The notes beneath the pieces were generated by a model. That model ran no database searches. It saw only the letters and a list, made by a program, of their open reading frames with translations, and had not been told where the DNA came from. 64,000 nucleotides of DNA from contig CAYTIK010000001.1 in assembly GCA_964438025.1 (NCBI GenBank), forward strand, positions 1 to 64,000, read 5' to 3'. Positions within the stretch are counted from its first letter, which is position 1; each line of letters starts with the position of its first letter. Position numbers and translations under genes: made by a program. Origin of the DNA: GCA-002790615 sp964438025 (GTDB lineage: Bacteria; Patescibacteriota; Minisyncoccia; Moranbacterales; UBA2206). Shown piece after piece: positions 8,167 through 16,427 of this stretch.

Positions 8167-8457
8167 TTAAGATTGAAATCCTATTCCGTTTTTAGGTGCT
8201 TCCGATTCTTCAATTTTACCAAATTGTTCCTCATATTTTTTTAAGTTTTCTTCGATGGCTTTCTGCATTCTTTTGAGATGCCCCGGCGAAAGAATGACCC
8301 GGGCGTTGAGAGTGCCGGTGGGCGGAAAAATATTCAAGAAATCCAGCACGAATTCTTCTTTAGTGTGCAGAATCTGCATCATATTGGAATATTCCCCTCT
8401 TAACTTTTCATCCGTAGCTTTAATTTGGATTTGAGTTGGTTGGCTTTGTTGATTCAT
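8167..8457 (-). CDS. DUF3467 protein
   Basis: Small soluble protein of unknown function. It carries the DUF3467 pattern: an early IQIK segment, GEYSNMMQILHTKEEFVLDF, then NARVILSPGHLKRMQKAI and a helical tail ending in NLKKYEEQFG. The 96-aa length is normal. Its start overlaps the end of the PIN-like gene by 38 nt, so the two are probably translated from one message that continues into the methylase. No catalytic motif is visible. Confidence 0.85.
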   Translation of the reverse strand: MNQQSQPTQIQIKATDEKLRGEYSNMMQILHTKEEFVLDFLNIFPPTGTLNARVILSPGHLKRMQKAIEENLKKYEEQFGKIEESEAPKNGIGFQS

Positions 8458-8950
8458 AGTTTTTTATTAAATTTATTACTTTAAATATTAAGGTTTTTTT
8501 TAAATCAATGACTTCTACAAACTTATCAAAATTTATTGCTTCAACTCCCAGAGAATTACATAATTTCATCATTGGATTATCCTGAGTTACGACAACATTA
8601 CCATTTCCATCTTTTATACATTTAACTATAAGGGTAATATCATTAGAACCAACTCTTCCGCTTTGAAGAAATAAGTCTTTACAGTTATCAATTTTTTCTA
8701 CCTTGTAACGAAAACTTAAATTCGGTTTTGATTCAAACAAAGGAATTCCGGTATTCTCTGTTTTGGTTCCAACTGAAGTATAACTCGCAAAATAGCTATC
8801 CACAAGCTCAAAAAAAATACCCTTTGAAGTCTCAGTAAAAACATTTTTATTCAAAAAAGTGGATATTTTATCCTTTTCCTCTATGCTAAAAATATTTTTT
8901 GTTAAAATTTTTTCAAGAACTATGTGAGCACTTTTATCTAAGACATACAT
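8420..8950 (-). CDS. PIN-like domain protein, putative nuclease
   Basis: 176 aa. The N-terminus MYVLDKSAHIVLEKIL resembles the first beta strand and Asp of PIN domains. The C-terminal half has VGSNDITLIVKCIKDG and then VVVTQDNPMMKLCNSLGVEAINF, which fits the PIN pattern of acidic residues plus (V)xT(x)DNxxxxxAxxLG. Those residues would form the metal site of an RNase. There is no partner antitoxin, but DUF3467 overlaps its 3' end. The middle section is unrecognised. Function is inferred from the fold-like pattern only. Confidence 0.6.
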   Translation of the reverse strand: MYVLDKSAHIVLEKILTKNIFSIEEKDKISTFLNKNVFTETSKGIFFELVDSYFASYTSVGTKTENTGIPLFESKPNLSFRYKVEKIDNCKDLFLQSGRVGSNDITLIVKCIKDGNGNVVVTQDNPMMKLCNSLGVEAINFDKFVEVIDLKKTLIFKVINLIKNYESTKPTNSNPN

Positions 8951-8977
8951 AAAAAAATTACAATTCTAATTTTAAAA

Positions 8978-9640
8978 TTACAGGCTCACAAATTCTACCG
9001 GTAAAACTTTGCGGAAAATTCCGGCAACCAAAATATTGTCCGATTCGTCCAGATATATAGGCTGATGGATCGAATTGGTCGAATTGGGGAAAAGTCCAAT
9101 AATTCCGTGCTTGAGTTTTTTATATTTTTTGATCGTCGCCATCCCATTAATGATTGCCACCACGATTTTATCATTAAAATCCTGGCTCGGTTCGCATTTT
9201 TCAAAAACCACATAGTCGCCGTCGTTAATCTCCTCTTTGTCCATGGAATCGCCTAAGGATTTGACCGCAAACAACCGCGCCGGATCGCTTTTGCGGAACA
9301 GGCTTTCGGAAATTTGCAGATAACCGTCCACATTGTTGTCATCGGCATAAGCTAAAGCTTCGCCGCAGGAAGCCAAACCATACATGGGAATGGTAAAAAT
9401 ATTCTTCAAATCGGAATAATTGTCATTTTCCACCAAAAATATTTTTTTATCTTTGTCTCTTTTTAAAATGTCTTTTTTCTCCAGCGCTTCCACTACTTGC
9501 ACCGTCCCCTTGAGGCTGCCCATTTTTACGCCCTCTTCCGTCAAATATTTATGAACCTTATAGGCGGTCGGGTTTTCTCCCCGCTTTTCAATAATTTCCC
9601 GGATGGTTCCTAAGATAGTGTTTTGTTTGGCTGTTAGCAT
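8978..9640 (-). CDS. lexA: LexA-like SOS repressor with S24 autoprotease
   Basis: Represses DNA-damage genes and cleaves itself when RecA filaments form. The N-terminal part (1-70) is a winged-helix-like DNA-binding domain starting LTAKQNTILGTIREIIEKRG. The peptidase S24 domain follows, with nucleophile Ser132 (GDSM) and general base Lys171 (ATIKKYKK). The likely cleavage site is Cys92-Gly93 (LASCGEAL), the Cys-Gly type seen in UmuD rather than the common Ala-Gly. The promoter upstream is overlapped by the 17-bp dyad AGTGATATTCTATCACT, which recurs upstream of the second R-M operon at 24.4 kb. This is probably the LexA box of this organism. The DNA-binding domain differs from classic LexA, so the site differs too. 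Confidence 0.85.
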   Translation of the reverse strand: MLTAKQNTILGTIREIIEKRGENPTAYKVHKYLTEEGVKMGSLKGTVQVVEALEKKDILKRDKDKKIFLVENDNYSDLKNIFTIPMYGLASCGEALAYADDNNVDGYLQISESLFRKSDPARLFAVKSLGDSMDKEEINDGDYVVFEKCEPSQDFNDKIVVAIINGMATIKKYKKLKHGIIGLFPNSTNSIHQPIYLDESDNILVAGIFRKVLPVEFVSL

Positions 9641-9794
9641 ACCCAGTAGTAGAACTTCGACATCTTAGTAATCAACTAAGCAATCGAACTTCTTTTTAAA
9701 TTATTAATTAAATTTTTATTACCCAGTTTTTGAGTTCCTTCGGAACTCAGTCGAAGCTTCACTACTGGGCATGATGATATAAATTAATGTTTAC

Positions 9795-9828
9795 AGTGAT
9801 ATTCTATCACTACGCTATACTCTGTCAA
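9795..9828 (-). promoter_or_regulatory. lexA promoter and LexA-type operator
   Basis: On the minus strand TTGACA (9823-9828) and TAGAAT (9801-9806) are 16 bp apart. The dyad AGTGATATTCTATCACT (9795-9811; 7-bp arms, 3-bp centre) covers the -10 box. The arrangement fits autorepression by LexA. The same dyad with one centre change occurs at 24381-24399. Confidence 0.7.
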
Positions 9829-9863
9829 TCATGCTGCCTGTGGATAACTTTCAATCATGACAG

Positions 9864-9896
9864 TAAAAAAGCGCTCCGTTTTTTTGGCGGAGCGCT
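9864..9896 (-). terminator. Terminator of thrC
   Basis: On the minus strand the stem AGCGCTCCG/CGGAGCGCT is followed by TTTTTT. A second copy of GGAGCGCTCC with T7 directly adjoins it (9889-9906) and could act on the plus strand. Confidence 0.85.
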
Positions 9897-9921
9897 CCGT
9901 TTTTTTGTGTAAAGACACCTG

Positions 9922-11298
9922 TTAATGTCTCAACAAATATTTTTTCAAAGCTGAGTAATCATTTTGCATGATAAGCGGTGAACCAGTTCTTTGATCTACG
10001 TTTTTCATGCTGAATGGCAGTTCTGGTTCAACTCCCAGCTCCTCCTTAATAACTTCTGGAAACTTGGCCGGATGAGCAGTTTCCAGAAAAACCTGAAAAT
10101 ACTTTCTAGCTTCCGGATATCTAGCTAGAAAAATTCCTAATCCTTCCCAGCCAACCGCACCGTGCGGTTCAAGAATAACACCATAGCACTTAGAGGCCCT
10201 TTTTATCGCTTGGCGAGTTTGCCAGTCGCTGATGCTAACTGCAAAGATTCCTTCTCGCATTAGATCCAGGCGGGGATATCTGTAAACTTTTCCATTTTTA
10301 TCGACCGTCCCTTGATACAGTTCAAACAGTCGAGCCAGATTGCTTGGATGTCCAACATTCATAGCATTAGACAAGCAAGCGCGAGAAGGGGAAATTTTTT
10401 TATACTCGCCCGCTTCCACAAATCGAGGAAATTCGTCATTTTCATTGGTCGCAATAATCAACTTCACTATGGGTAAGCCCATGCGTCGGGCATATTCACA
10501 GCCCAACATGTTGCCAAAATTCCCCGAAGGAACTGAAAAAAAGATCGGTTCTTTGCCATTTGCCAGTTTCGTATAGGCATAAAAATAGTAAATGATTTGC
10601 GGTAGAATTCGGCCAATATTAATAGAATTGGCCGAGGTCAGATTTAAGCCAGTCAAATCTGAATCAGAAAAAGCTTGCTTAACCAGATCCTGGCAATCGT
10701 CAAATTTGCCATCTTCGATAGCAATAGTTTGGACATTGCCACCAATAGTATCCAGCTGTTTTTTCTGTCGACCGCTCACTTCCGCTAAAGGATAAAGGAT
10801 CGTCACATCAATTCCTTCCACTCCTTTAAAAGCTTCGCCCACTGCGCTACCTGTATCGCCAGAAGTGGCAACCAGAACATGCAGGCGTTGGTTCTGATCT
10901 CGAAAATGGCTCATGAGTCGTGCCATAGCCCGAGCAGCAAAATCTTTAAAAGAAGCGGTTGGTCCCCGATCAAGGCGCATGACATATTGGCGATCAGTGA
11001 CATGTTCTATGGGTACAGAAAAATTATATGACGCCCTGGAAACTTCCAGAAGTTCCTCAAAACCAATTTCTTCTGGAGCAAAGAATTTTCTTAAGATCAT
11101 GTTTGCTATAACCCAATAGTCCACTCTCATCATCTGTTCAAGCTCCATGGTCGATACTTGCGGGATGAAATTTGGCATAAAAAGTCCGCCATCCGGCGCT
11201 TGACCCATAATCAACGCTTTTTGAAAAGACACTTCGCTAATAAATCCTCCCGACAAAAGACGATTGGTACTAAAATAGCCGATTACTTTTCTTCCCAT
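9922..11298 (-). CDS. thrC: Threonine synthase
   Basis: PLP enzyme that converts O-phosphohomoserine to threonine. The PLP lysine is Lys118 in PTASFKDF, followed by a serine/threonine-rich loop VLVATSGDTGSAV and SVPSGNFGNMLG near residue 260, all ThrC signatures. The length of 458 aa fits bacterial ThrC (about 430-480), and the N-terminal part contains QAPDGGLFMP. The start is supported by GGGAGGTG 5 nt upstream. It stands alone between its own promoter and terminator; no other threonine-pathway genes are in the window. Confidence 0.95.
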   Translation of the reverse strand: MGRKVIGYFSTNRLLSGGFISEVSFQKALIMGQAPDGGLFMPNFIPQVSTMELEQMMRVDYWVIANMILRKFFAPEEIGFEELLEVSRASYNFSVPIEHVTDRQYVMRLDRGPTASFKDFAARAMARLMSHFRDQNQRLHVLVATSGDTGSAVGEAFKGVEGIDVTILYPLAEVSGRQKKQLDTIGGNVQTIAIEDGKFDDCQDLVKQAFSDSDLTGLNLTSANSINIGRILPQIIYYFYAYTKLANGKEPIFFSVPSGNFGNMLGCEYARRMGLPIVKLIIATNENDEFPRFVEAGEYKKISPSRACLSNAMNVGHPSNLARLFELYQGTVDKNGKVYRYPRLDLMREGIFAVSISDWQTRQAIKRASKCYGVILEPHGAVGWEGLGIFLARYPEARKYFQVFLETAHPAKFPEVIKEELGVEPELPFSMKNVDQRTGSPLIMQNDYSALKKYLLRH

Positions 11299-11374
11299 AA
11301 AACACCTCCCTTTCGTTTTTACAGTTAGATTAAACTGAATTATTTTAGGAACTATCCATAAACAACAATAATAT

Positions 11375-11402
11375 AGAATAACATCCGCCTGCTTTTTGTC
11401 AA
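11375..11402 (-). promoter_or_regulatory. thrC promoter
   Basis: A perfect TTGACA (11397-11402) and TATTCT (11375-11380), spaced 16 bp on the minus strand, lie about 75 bp before the thrC start. No attenuator or T-box is seen in the leader. Confidence 0.5.
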
Positions 11403-11415
11403 TATCAAAGATTGA

Positions 11416-11446
11416 ACAAAAAACAATCCCGATTACTCGAGATTGT
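11416..11446 (-). terminator. Terminator of the fts operon
   Basis: The stem ACAATC/GATTGT with a 12-nt loop is followed on the minus strand by TTTTTTG, about 45 bp after the ftsZ stop. Confidence 0.7.
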
Positions 11447-11463
11447 TTTAAAAAAACTTGTTA

Positions 11464-11491
11464 TATGCTCTATGTTTTATGCTCTATGATT
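11464..11491. repeat. Heptamer array, TATGCTC/TATGTTT type
   Basis: Four consecutive 7-mers (TATGCTC, TATGTTT, TATGCTC, TATGATT) directly abut the ftsZ stop codon. It belongs to the group of 7-bp arrays found across the window. Confidence 0.6.
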
Positions 11492-12690
11492 TACTTCCCC
11501 ATCTTCCTCCGAATAAACGCCGGTATTTCCAACTCATCGTCTTCTTCCAAATTCTTTTCTTCCCGGACAAAGGCGGTAGTTCTAGACGGAACTTTTTCTT
11601 CCACAATCATCTTGGTCTCGACTTTTTTCGCTGGAAAAGTTATTCTGGGATTTTCTTTTCTTTCTTCATCTTTTTTGTGGAAATCTTCCCGCGTCAGGCG
11701 CGACAATTTTTCAATCGGCGTTTCTCGGACTTTTTCCGCATCAAAACCAGTAGCAACTACCGTGATTTGGATCTCGCCTTTCCGGATGGAATCATCAATT
11801 ACGGCTCCAAAAATAACTTTGGCGTTCGGATCAATGGACTCGGTAATAATATTGGCGGCTTCGTTGATTTCCAGCATCGTCAGGTCGCTGCAACCGCTGA
11901 CATTAAAAAGCACGCCTTTGGCTCCGTCAATGGATAATTCCAAAAGTGGGCTGTTGATGGCCGCCCGGGCCGCTTCGGCCGCGCGATTTTCTCCCGAACC
12001 TAGACCGATACCCATCAAAGCGGAACCGCTATTGGCCATAATAGCTTTCACGTCGGCAAAATCCACATTGACGATCCCCGGCTTGGTGATCAAATCGGAA
12101 ATGCCCTGGACGCCTTGGCGCAAAACATCATCCACAATCTTGAAGGAATTAATGAGCGTAGTTTTTTTATCGATAATTTGTAAAAGTTTGTCGTTAGGAA
12201 TCGTAATTAAAGTGTCCACTCTTTCTTTTAAATTCTCCAAGCCTTCATCGGCGATGGCCCTCCGCTGCGCGCCTTCAAAAGCAAACGGCTTGGTCACGAC
12301 CGCGACTGTCAGGGCGCCCAATTCCTTGGCAGTTTCCGCCACGATCGGTGCAGCGCCGGTACCCGTGCCTCCGCCTAATCCGCAAGTGACAAAAACCATA
12401 TCCGCCCCTTTCAAAACTTCCTGGATCTCCTCCCGATTTTCTTCAGCCGCCTGGCGCCCGATATCCGGATTCATGCCCGCACCCAACCCTTTGGTCAGGT
12501 TCTTACCGATATGCACTTTTTCTTGCGCCCGGTTCTGGTGCAAATCTTGCGCGTCAGTATTAATGGCGACAAATTCGACGCCTTTCAACTTTGTCTCGAT
12601 CATCCGGCTGATGCCGTGGCCTCCTGAACCGCCGACCCCGACGACTTTAATCCTTGCAAAAGTTTCTACGGGGGGTTTTATTTCTGCCAT
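11491..12690 (-). CDS. ftsZ: Cell division GTPase FtsZ
   Basis: Tubulin homologue that forms the cytokinetic ring. The GTP-binding domain carries the signature GGGTGTG at 106-112 within CGLGGGTGTGAAP. The T7 loop and C-terminal domain follow, then a variable linker and a C-terminal peptide, ELEIPAFIRRKMGK, for binding FtsA. The N-terminal P-loop-like segment reads GVGGSGGHGISRMI where most bacteria have GVGGGGSNAVNRMI, a His/Gly/Ile variation. At 399 aa it has normal length. It follows ftsA on the same strand after a 284-bp gap containing hairpins. Confidence 0.97.
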   Translation of the reverse strand: MAEIKPPVETFARIKVVGVGGSGGHGISRMIETKLKGVEFVAINTDAQDLHQNRAQEKVHIGKNLTKGLGAGMNPDIGRQAAEENREEIQEVLKGADMVFVTCGLGGGTGTGAAPIVAETAKELGALTVAVVTKPFAFEGAQRRAIADEGLENLKERVDTLITIPNDKLLQIIDKKTTLINSFKIVDDVLRQGVQGISDLITKPGIVNVDFADVKAIMANSGSALMGIGLGSGENRAAEAARAAINSPLLELSIDGAKGVLFNVSGCSDLTMLEINEAANIITESIDPNAKVIFGAVIDDSIRKGEIQITVVATGFDAEKVRETPIEKLSRLTREDFHKKDEERKENPRITFPAKKVETKMIVEEKVPSRTTAFVREEKNLEEDDELEIPAFIRRKMGK

Positions 12691-12828
12691 ATTTTTTGTG
12701 ATAATCTGATTTTTTTCAGATTAATAAAGTATAAAATTTAAGATAAACCGTCCCAAAATCCTCCTTCCCAAACTTTTTTCTTTAGTAAATAAACTTAGCA
12801 CATCTTATTGCAATGTGTCAAATTTATC

Positions 12829-12921
12829 TCGCACCTTCAAAAATCCCGTAATTTACTTCCCAAAAAACAACTGCTGGGGATAAGTTATTCCTGCAAAATT
12901 CAGCATTTTGCAAAAAGGTGC
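12829..12921. other. Structured ftsA-ftsZ intergenic region
   Basis: CGCACCTT (12829-12836) and its complement AAGGTGCG (12914-12921) enclose a second perfect hairpin, TGCAAAAT-TCAGC-ATTTTGCA (12892-12912). There is no ORF. A minus-strand TTGACA at 12816-12821 lies on the ftsZ side and could start an ftsZ transcript. The structure may be a processing site or a worn small repeat element. Confidence 0.4.
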
Positions 12922-12974
12922 GGGATTTATTTTTGTTTTTATTTCTGTTTGATTTTTATCTTAAAATGCCTTCC

Positions 12975-14234
12975 TTAAGGCAAAAATTTGCCCAGCCAGT
13001 CTTTCAGGCTTTTTACTGAACTGCCGATGCCGGTGGAGATGTTGTTCGCCAGCCGGTTGCCGGCGCCTGTCCCTCTATTCATCGTCGAATTTTCCAAACC
13101 CCAAAGGATTAAACCAGCCACAGTGGCAAAAGCCGGATCGTCAATCTTGTCCACTAGTCCGCCCATGGGCAGCGGAAAACCGGTCTGTGCCGGCAGCGCC
13201 AAAATATTTTTCGCCAAATCGACCGATCCGGAAATTTTTGCCGTGCCGCCGGTCAAAATGATGCCGGCCGGCAGCAATTTATCGCGTCCGATTATTTTCA
13301 ATTCCTTATTGACCATGGAGAATATTTCTTCCAGCCGCGCTTCAATTATTTCCGCCACGTGATGGCGGGAAACCAAACCTTCTTCATTGGTATCGATTTC
13401 CGCCAGATTGACATCTTCTTTTTTGCTGACTTCGCCCGGCAGCGCGCTGCCATATTCCAACTTCACTCTTTCTGCCACTTCAATGGAAGTTCGCAGGCCA
13501 ATCGCGATATCGTTGGTAATATTATTACCGCCGATTGGCAAGATCGCCGTGTGCAGCAAGTCATTTTCTTCAAAAACCGCGACCGAAGTCGTGCCGCCGC
13601 CAATGTCGATCAAAATCACTCCCAATTCTTTCTGCCTCTTGGAAAGGATAGCCTTAGCCGCCGCGAGTGGGGCGAGCACAAAATCATCCATTTCAATATC
13701 GGCTTGTTCGAAACATTTGGCTAAATTGCGGATATAGGGCGTCGTGCCTTCAATAATCAACGTATCGGATTCCAGACGCACACCGTTCATGCCGAGCGGA
13801 TCTTTAATATTTTTTTGGTCGTCCAGAGAATAATTGCGGGCAATCACGTGGATGATTTCTTTGTTGGGCGGGACCGAAATCGCTTGGGCCGCGTTGATGA
13901 CCCGGGCCACATCATCTTCGGTCACTTCCCCGTCGGCCCGGCCGATGGCCACCACGCCTTTGGAATTCTGTGAAGTGATCTGGCTGCCGCCGAGGCTGAC
14001 AATCGCGTGGTCTATTTTCAACCCGCAATTCATTTCCGCTTTTTCCTTGGATTCCCGGACGGAATTCAGCGCTTCTTCCAGATCGACGATTATGCCTTTA
14101 CGGATGCCGGCTGATTCGGCGATGCCCACGCCAATAATCCGAGGCATCTCTTCCTCGGGAAAAATTTGAGCCACGACCGTCCGGACATTGGACGATCCGA
14201 CATCCACACCAACAATAATGTCGTTTCGCGACAT
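12975..14234 (-). CDS. ftsA: Cell division protein FtsA
   Basis: Actin-like ATPase that tethers FtsZ to the membrane. It starts RNDIIVGVDVGSSNVRTVV (phosphate 1 motif). The SHS2/1C insert contains HVIARNYSLDDQ near 145, phosphate 2 is LIDIGGGTTSVAVF near 212, and the adenosine motif GIILTGGTAKISG lies near 323. The C-terminal KSLKDWLGKFLP is the amphipathic membrane helix. The 419-aa length is normal. It lies upstream of ftsZ, the usual order. Confidence 0.97.
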   Translation of the reverse strand: MSRNDIIVGVDVGSSNVRTVVAQIFPEEEMPRIIGVGIAESAGIRKGIIVDLEEALNSVRESKEKAEMNCGLKIDHAIVSLGGSQITSQNSKGVVAIGRADGEVTEDDVARVINAAQAISVPPNKEIIHVIARNYSLDDQKNIKDPLGMNGVRLESDTLIIEGTTPYIRNLAKCFEQADIEMDDFVLAPLAAAKAILSKRQKELGVILIDIGGGTTSVAVFEENDLLHTAILPIGGNNITNDIAIGLRTSIEVAERVKLEYGSALPGEVSKKEDVNLAEIDTNEEGLVSRHHVAEIIEARLEEIFSMVNKELKIIGRDKLLPAGIILTGGTAKISGSVDLAKNILALPAQTGFPLPMGGLVDKIDDPAFATVAGLILWGLENSTMNRGTGAGNRLANNISTGIGSSVKSLKDWLGKFLP

Positions 14235-14300
14235 GGGTGAAAATTATTATTTTTTATTTAAATTTTAACTCTTTTATCATACAGCAAAAAAAGGCAAAAA

Positions 14301-14666
14301 TCAAAAAGCGGCTTTTAAATGGGGATAAAAAATGATGACGCCGATCACAATCGCCAAAATCGAAGTTACGAGCACGGCCGCCGCCATCAGGTCCTTGATC
14401 AGCTTGGCATACGGATGGACGCTGGGCTTGAGCATATCCACCACCCTTTCCATGACGGTATTCAGGAGTTCCATGATCAAGGTCACCATGATGACCAGAA
14501 AGAGCAGCACGGTTTCCCATTTGGCCAGATTGAAATAAACCATGGCAATCACCACCAAAATAGCCGTGACTAACTCGTTTTGGAAATTTTTTTCATGCCG
14601 GATGACATAGCCCAAACCGCGCATGGCATATTGCAGGCTTTTGGTAAATTGTTCTAAGCGTTCCAT
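14301..14666 (-). CDS. dgkA: Diacylglycerol/undecaprenol kinase, DgkA type
   Basis: Small integral membrane kinase that phosphorylates undecaprenol (Gram-positive type) or diacylglycerol. It has three membrane helices (about 30-50, 52-73 and 95-117). The active-site signature MELLNTVMERVVDM near 65-78 is followed by HPYAKLIKDLMAAAVL near 83-98. Length 121 aa is typical. Its start overlaps the ybeY stop by 13 nt, the gene order common in Firmicutes and Patescibacteria. The activity is more probably undecaprenol kinase, supporting wall-lipid recycling together with uppP in this window. Confidence 0.9.
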   Translation of the reverse strand: MERLEQFTKSLQYAMRGLGYVIRHEKNFQNELVTAILVVIAMVYFNLAKWETVLLFLVIMVTLIMELLNTVMERVVDMLKPSVHPYAKLIKDLMAAAVLVTSILAIVIGVIIFYPHLKAAF

Positions 14667-15106
14667 TTAAATTTAGTTAATAATTTACTTTGCAGCGCGA
14701 ACATTTTCAGACCATGTTTAAAACCTAAAAGATGTAAAATTCCGTGCAAAAAAACTTTAACCAGTTCAGTTTGGGTTTTTAAGCCGTTTTTTGAGGCATA
14801 AGCCTTAATATCATCATAGCATAAAATTATCTCGCCTAAAAACACCTCTTTTTCTCGGCTTTTCTTTATTTCCTCAAAATTTTTAAATTCCGCGAAAGAC
14901 AAAACATCCGTCACCGCGTCCTTTTTCCGCCAAATCCGGTTAATTCTTCTTATTTCCGCCCGAGAAACTAGGGCCAAGCTTAAAGTAAATTTTTTGGCCG
15001 GCAAAGCCAAGATTTTATCGGAAAATATTATTTTCCAGACCGCCGCAAAAAAAGCCTTCCTGACCGGACTCTTAGCTTGGTTATTAATTTCGAGATTAAG
15101 TTGCAT
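14654..15106 (-). CDS. ybeY: Endoribonuclease YbeY
   Basis: Metal-dependent RNase for 16S rRNA 3' maturation and ribosome quality control. The zinc motif is HGILHLLGFKH with His121, His125 and His131. The conserved NRIWRKKDAVTDVLSF and FLGEIILC segments precede it. Length 150 aa is normal. After the motif the tail GLKMFALQSKLLTKF lacks the usual acidic residue after the third histidine. It is first in the ybeY-dgkA pair and has no Shine-Dalgarno. Confidence 0.92.
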   Translation of the reverse strand: MQLNLEINNQAKSPVRKAFFAAVWKIIFSDKILALPAKKFTLSLALVSRAEIRRINRIWRKKDAVTDVLSFAEFKNFEEIKKSREKEVFLGEIILCYDDIKAYASKNGLKTQTELVKVFLHGILHLLGFKHGLKMFALQSKLLTKFKWNA

Positions 15107-15144
15107 AAAACAGGCATTCTTTAGCTCATTTCTATTATACCACT

Positions 15145-15192
15145 AAAACAAAAACAGTCCCTCCGCCGGCTGGCGGATTGGGACTGTTTTTT
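15145..15192. terminator. Bidirectional terminator
   Basis: The stem AACAGTCCC...GGGACTGTT around a GCCGGC centre has A/T runs on both sides. It ends the minus-strand 165-aa gene and shields ybeY. Confidence 0.8.
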
Positions 15193-15209
15193 ATAAATTC
15201 AGTAATAAT

Positions 15210-15707
15210 TTAATATGCTCCGTAGCCAGCTGGTTTCAAAAGAACATCCCAAATATGTTCGTTCCCGACTGTCCCCTGACTCATAAGCATAGAGAATGGC
15301 CCCCACAAACAATATGGAGTTCCTTTCACGGCTTGCGTTGATGGCTTCCCATCTTTTGCACATCCCGCATCCCAAGCAATTTTATAATGCCAAATTTCTC
15401 CGGAACCACCTTTTACTTTTCCGTTCCATTCATTATTTTCCCAAGCGGCATAAGGCGGATTGGACCAGCCTTCGGCATTGCCCCTGTCCCATTCGGCATT
15501 CCATTTCATGACCAATTTATCCTTGGCATAAATTCCAAGATAATTAGCAGGCAAACCTTTCGCCAGAGACCAGCTTTCACCTGTACCATTAAAAATTCTG
15601 GCATCATAATTATAGCCGAATTCATTAAAACCACCGGCAGCAAATGCTACGCTAACCAATGCGAAAGAGAAAACAAAAATTCCCAATATAATCGCGTATT
15701 TTTTCAT
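15210..15707 (-). CDS. Secreted hypothetical protein, 165 aa
   Basis: Signal peptide at residues 1-23 (KKYAIILGIFVFSFALVSVAFA, probable cleavage after AFA). The mature part is rich in Trp, Asn and Gly: GFNEFGYNYDARIFNG, KLVMKWNAEWDRG, WNGKVKGGSGEIWHYKI and a C-terminal GTVGNEHIWDVLLKPAGYG. I associate this pattern with secreted proteins of unknown function in Patescibacteria. The two Cys (CAKDG and PYCLWG) could form a disulfide. The ribosome site GGAGGTGG is strong and a terminator follows. No function can be given. Confidence 0.8.
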   Translation of the reverse strand: MKKYAIILGIFVFSFALVSVAFAAGGFNEFGYNYDARIFNGTGESWSLAKGLPANYLGIYAKDKLVMKWNAEWDRGNAEGWSNPPYAAWENNEWNGKVKGGSGEIWHYKIAWDAGCAKDGKPSTQAVKGTPYCLWGPFSMLMSQGTVGNEHIWDVLLKPAGYGAY

Positions 15708-15780
15708 AATTCCACCTCCCTTCTTTGTTTAGTTTTTAAAATTTTCTGATTTATCTGACACCTTTATTATATAACACGAA

Positions 15781-15825
15781 AAAGAAAAAAGAAAACGGCA
15801 AGCTCGATGAGACAAAGCCTGCCGT
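15781..15825 (-). terminator. Terminator of the Gly/His-rich gene
   Basis: The stem ACGGCAGGCT/AGCTTGCCGT with an 11-nt loop is followed by TTTTCTTTTTT on the minus strand. Confidence 0.85.
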
Positions 15826-15847
15826 CTGGCACAAAATAATCCGACCT

Positions 15848-16195
15848 TTACCGGCAAATGGATACTCTCTGGGGAGCCGTTCCGAGGTATTCTCCCCATT
15901 GATTATAGACCGGGACATAGCGGATATCCTCCCAGCATTGTGGATAGACAATAACAGGAGTCCAAATTGCCCCCGTAACCACGCCGCCGAATATTAGCCC
16001 GCCCCAGGGAAAACCGCCGTGATGACCGCCGCCGCGATAATGGCCACCCGTATGGCCGCCATAATGGCTACCGCTGTGATAACCTCCGCCGCCGCCGCGA
16101 TGGCCGCCAGCCGAAGCTACGCTGGAAAAAAAGCAGATCAGGAACACAGCCAGCACCACCGCCAAAACCACTATTACTACTTTCTTCATGGTCAT
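15848..16195 (-). CDS. Secreted Gly/His-rich small protein
   Basis: The N-terminal signal sequence or anchor (residues 4-29, VVIVVLAVVLAVFLICFF) is followed by a low-complexity Gly/His/Tyr stretch (30-60, e.g. GGHTGGHYRGGGHHGG), which could bind metals or self-associate. A short C-terminal domain ends in CWEDIRYVPVYNQWGEYLG, close to a small aromatic repeat seen in secreted proteins. The Shine-Dalgarno is AAAGGAGGG. It is a single gene with its own terminator. Composition makes homology unreliable. Confidence 0.75.
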   Translation of the reverse strand: MTMKKVVIVVLAVVLAVFLICFFSSVASAGGHRGGGGGYHSGSHYGGHTGGHYRGGGHHGGFPWGGLIFGGVVTGAIWTPVIVYPQCWEDIRYVPVYNQWGEYLGTAPQRVSICR

Positions 16196-16328
16196 TCCCT
16201 CCTTTCTGGGAAAAAAGTTTGCCTTTCAAAGGACTCCGGCCTTATTTTGTAGTACCCTATTCTAATATAAAACCTCTGAAAAATCAACTGCCTAAAAAAT
16301 TTAATAAGAATAGTTCTTGATTTTTCTC

Positions 16329-16357
16329 TTGACTTTTTTGGAAAAATGCGCTATAAA
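16329..16357 (+). promoter_or_regulatory. Promoter of the 136-aa secreted gene
   Basis: TTGACT (16329-16334) and TATAAA (16352-16357) with a 17-bp spacer lie about 70 bp before the start codon. Confidence 0.65.
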
Positions 16358-16427
16358 AGTAAGTTAACAAAGCGGCTTTTTTTATTAAGAAATATACCCC
16401 CTAATTCAATTACTCAAGGAGGAAGCG

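Noticed and set aside
13359..13737. Plus-strand ORFs inside ftsA, thrC, ftsZ, relA and others
   Set aside because: They run opposite to highly conserved genes, have no ribosome sites, and show compositions expected of complementary codon shadows.
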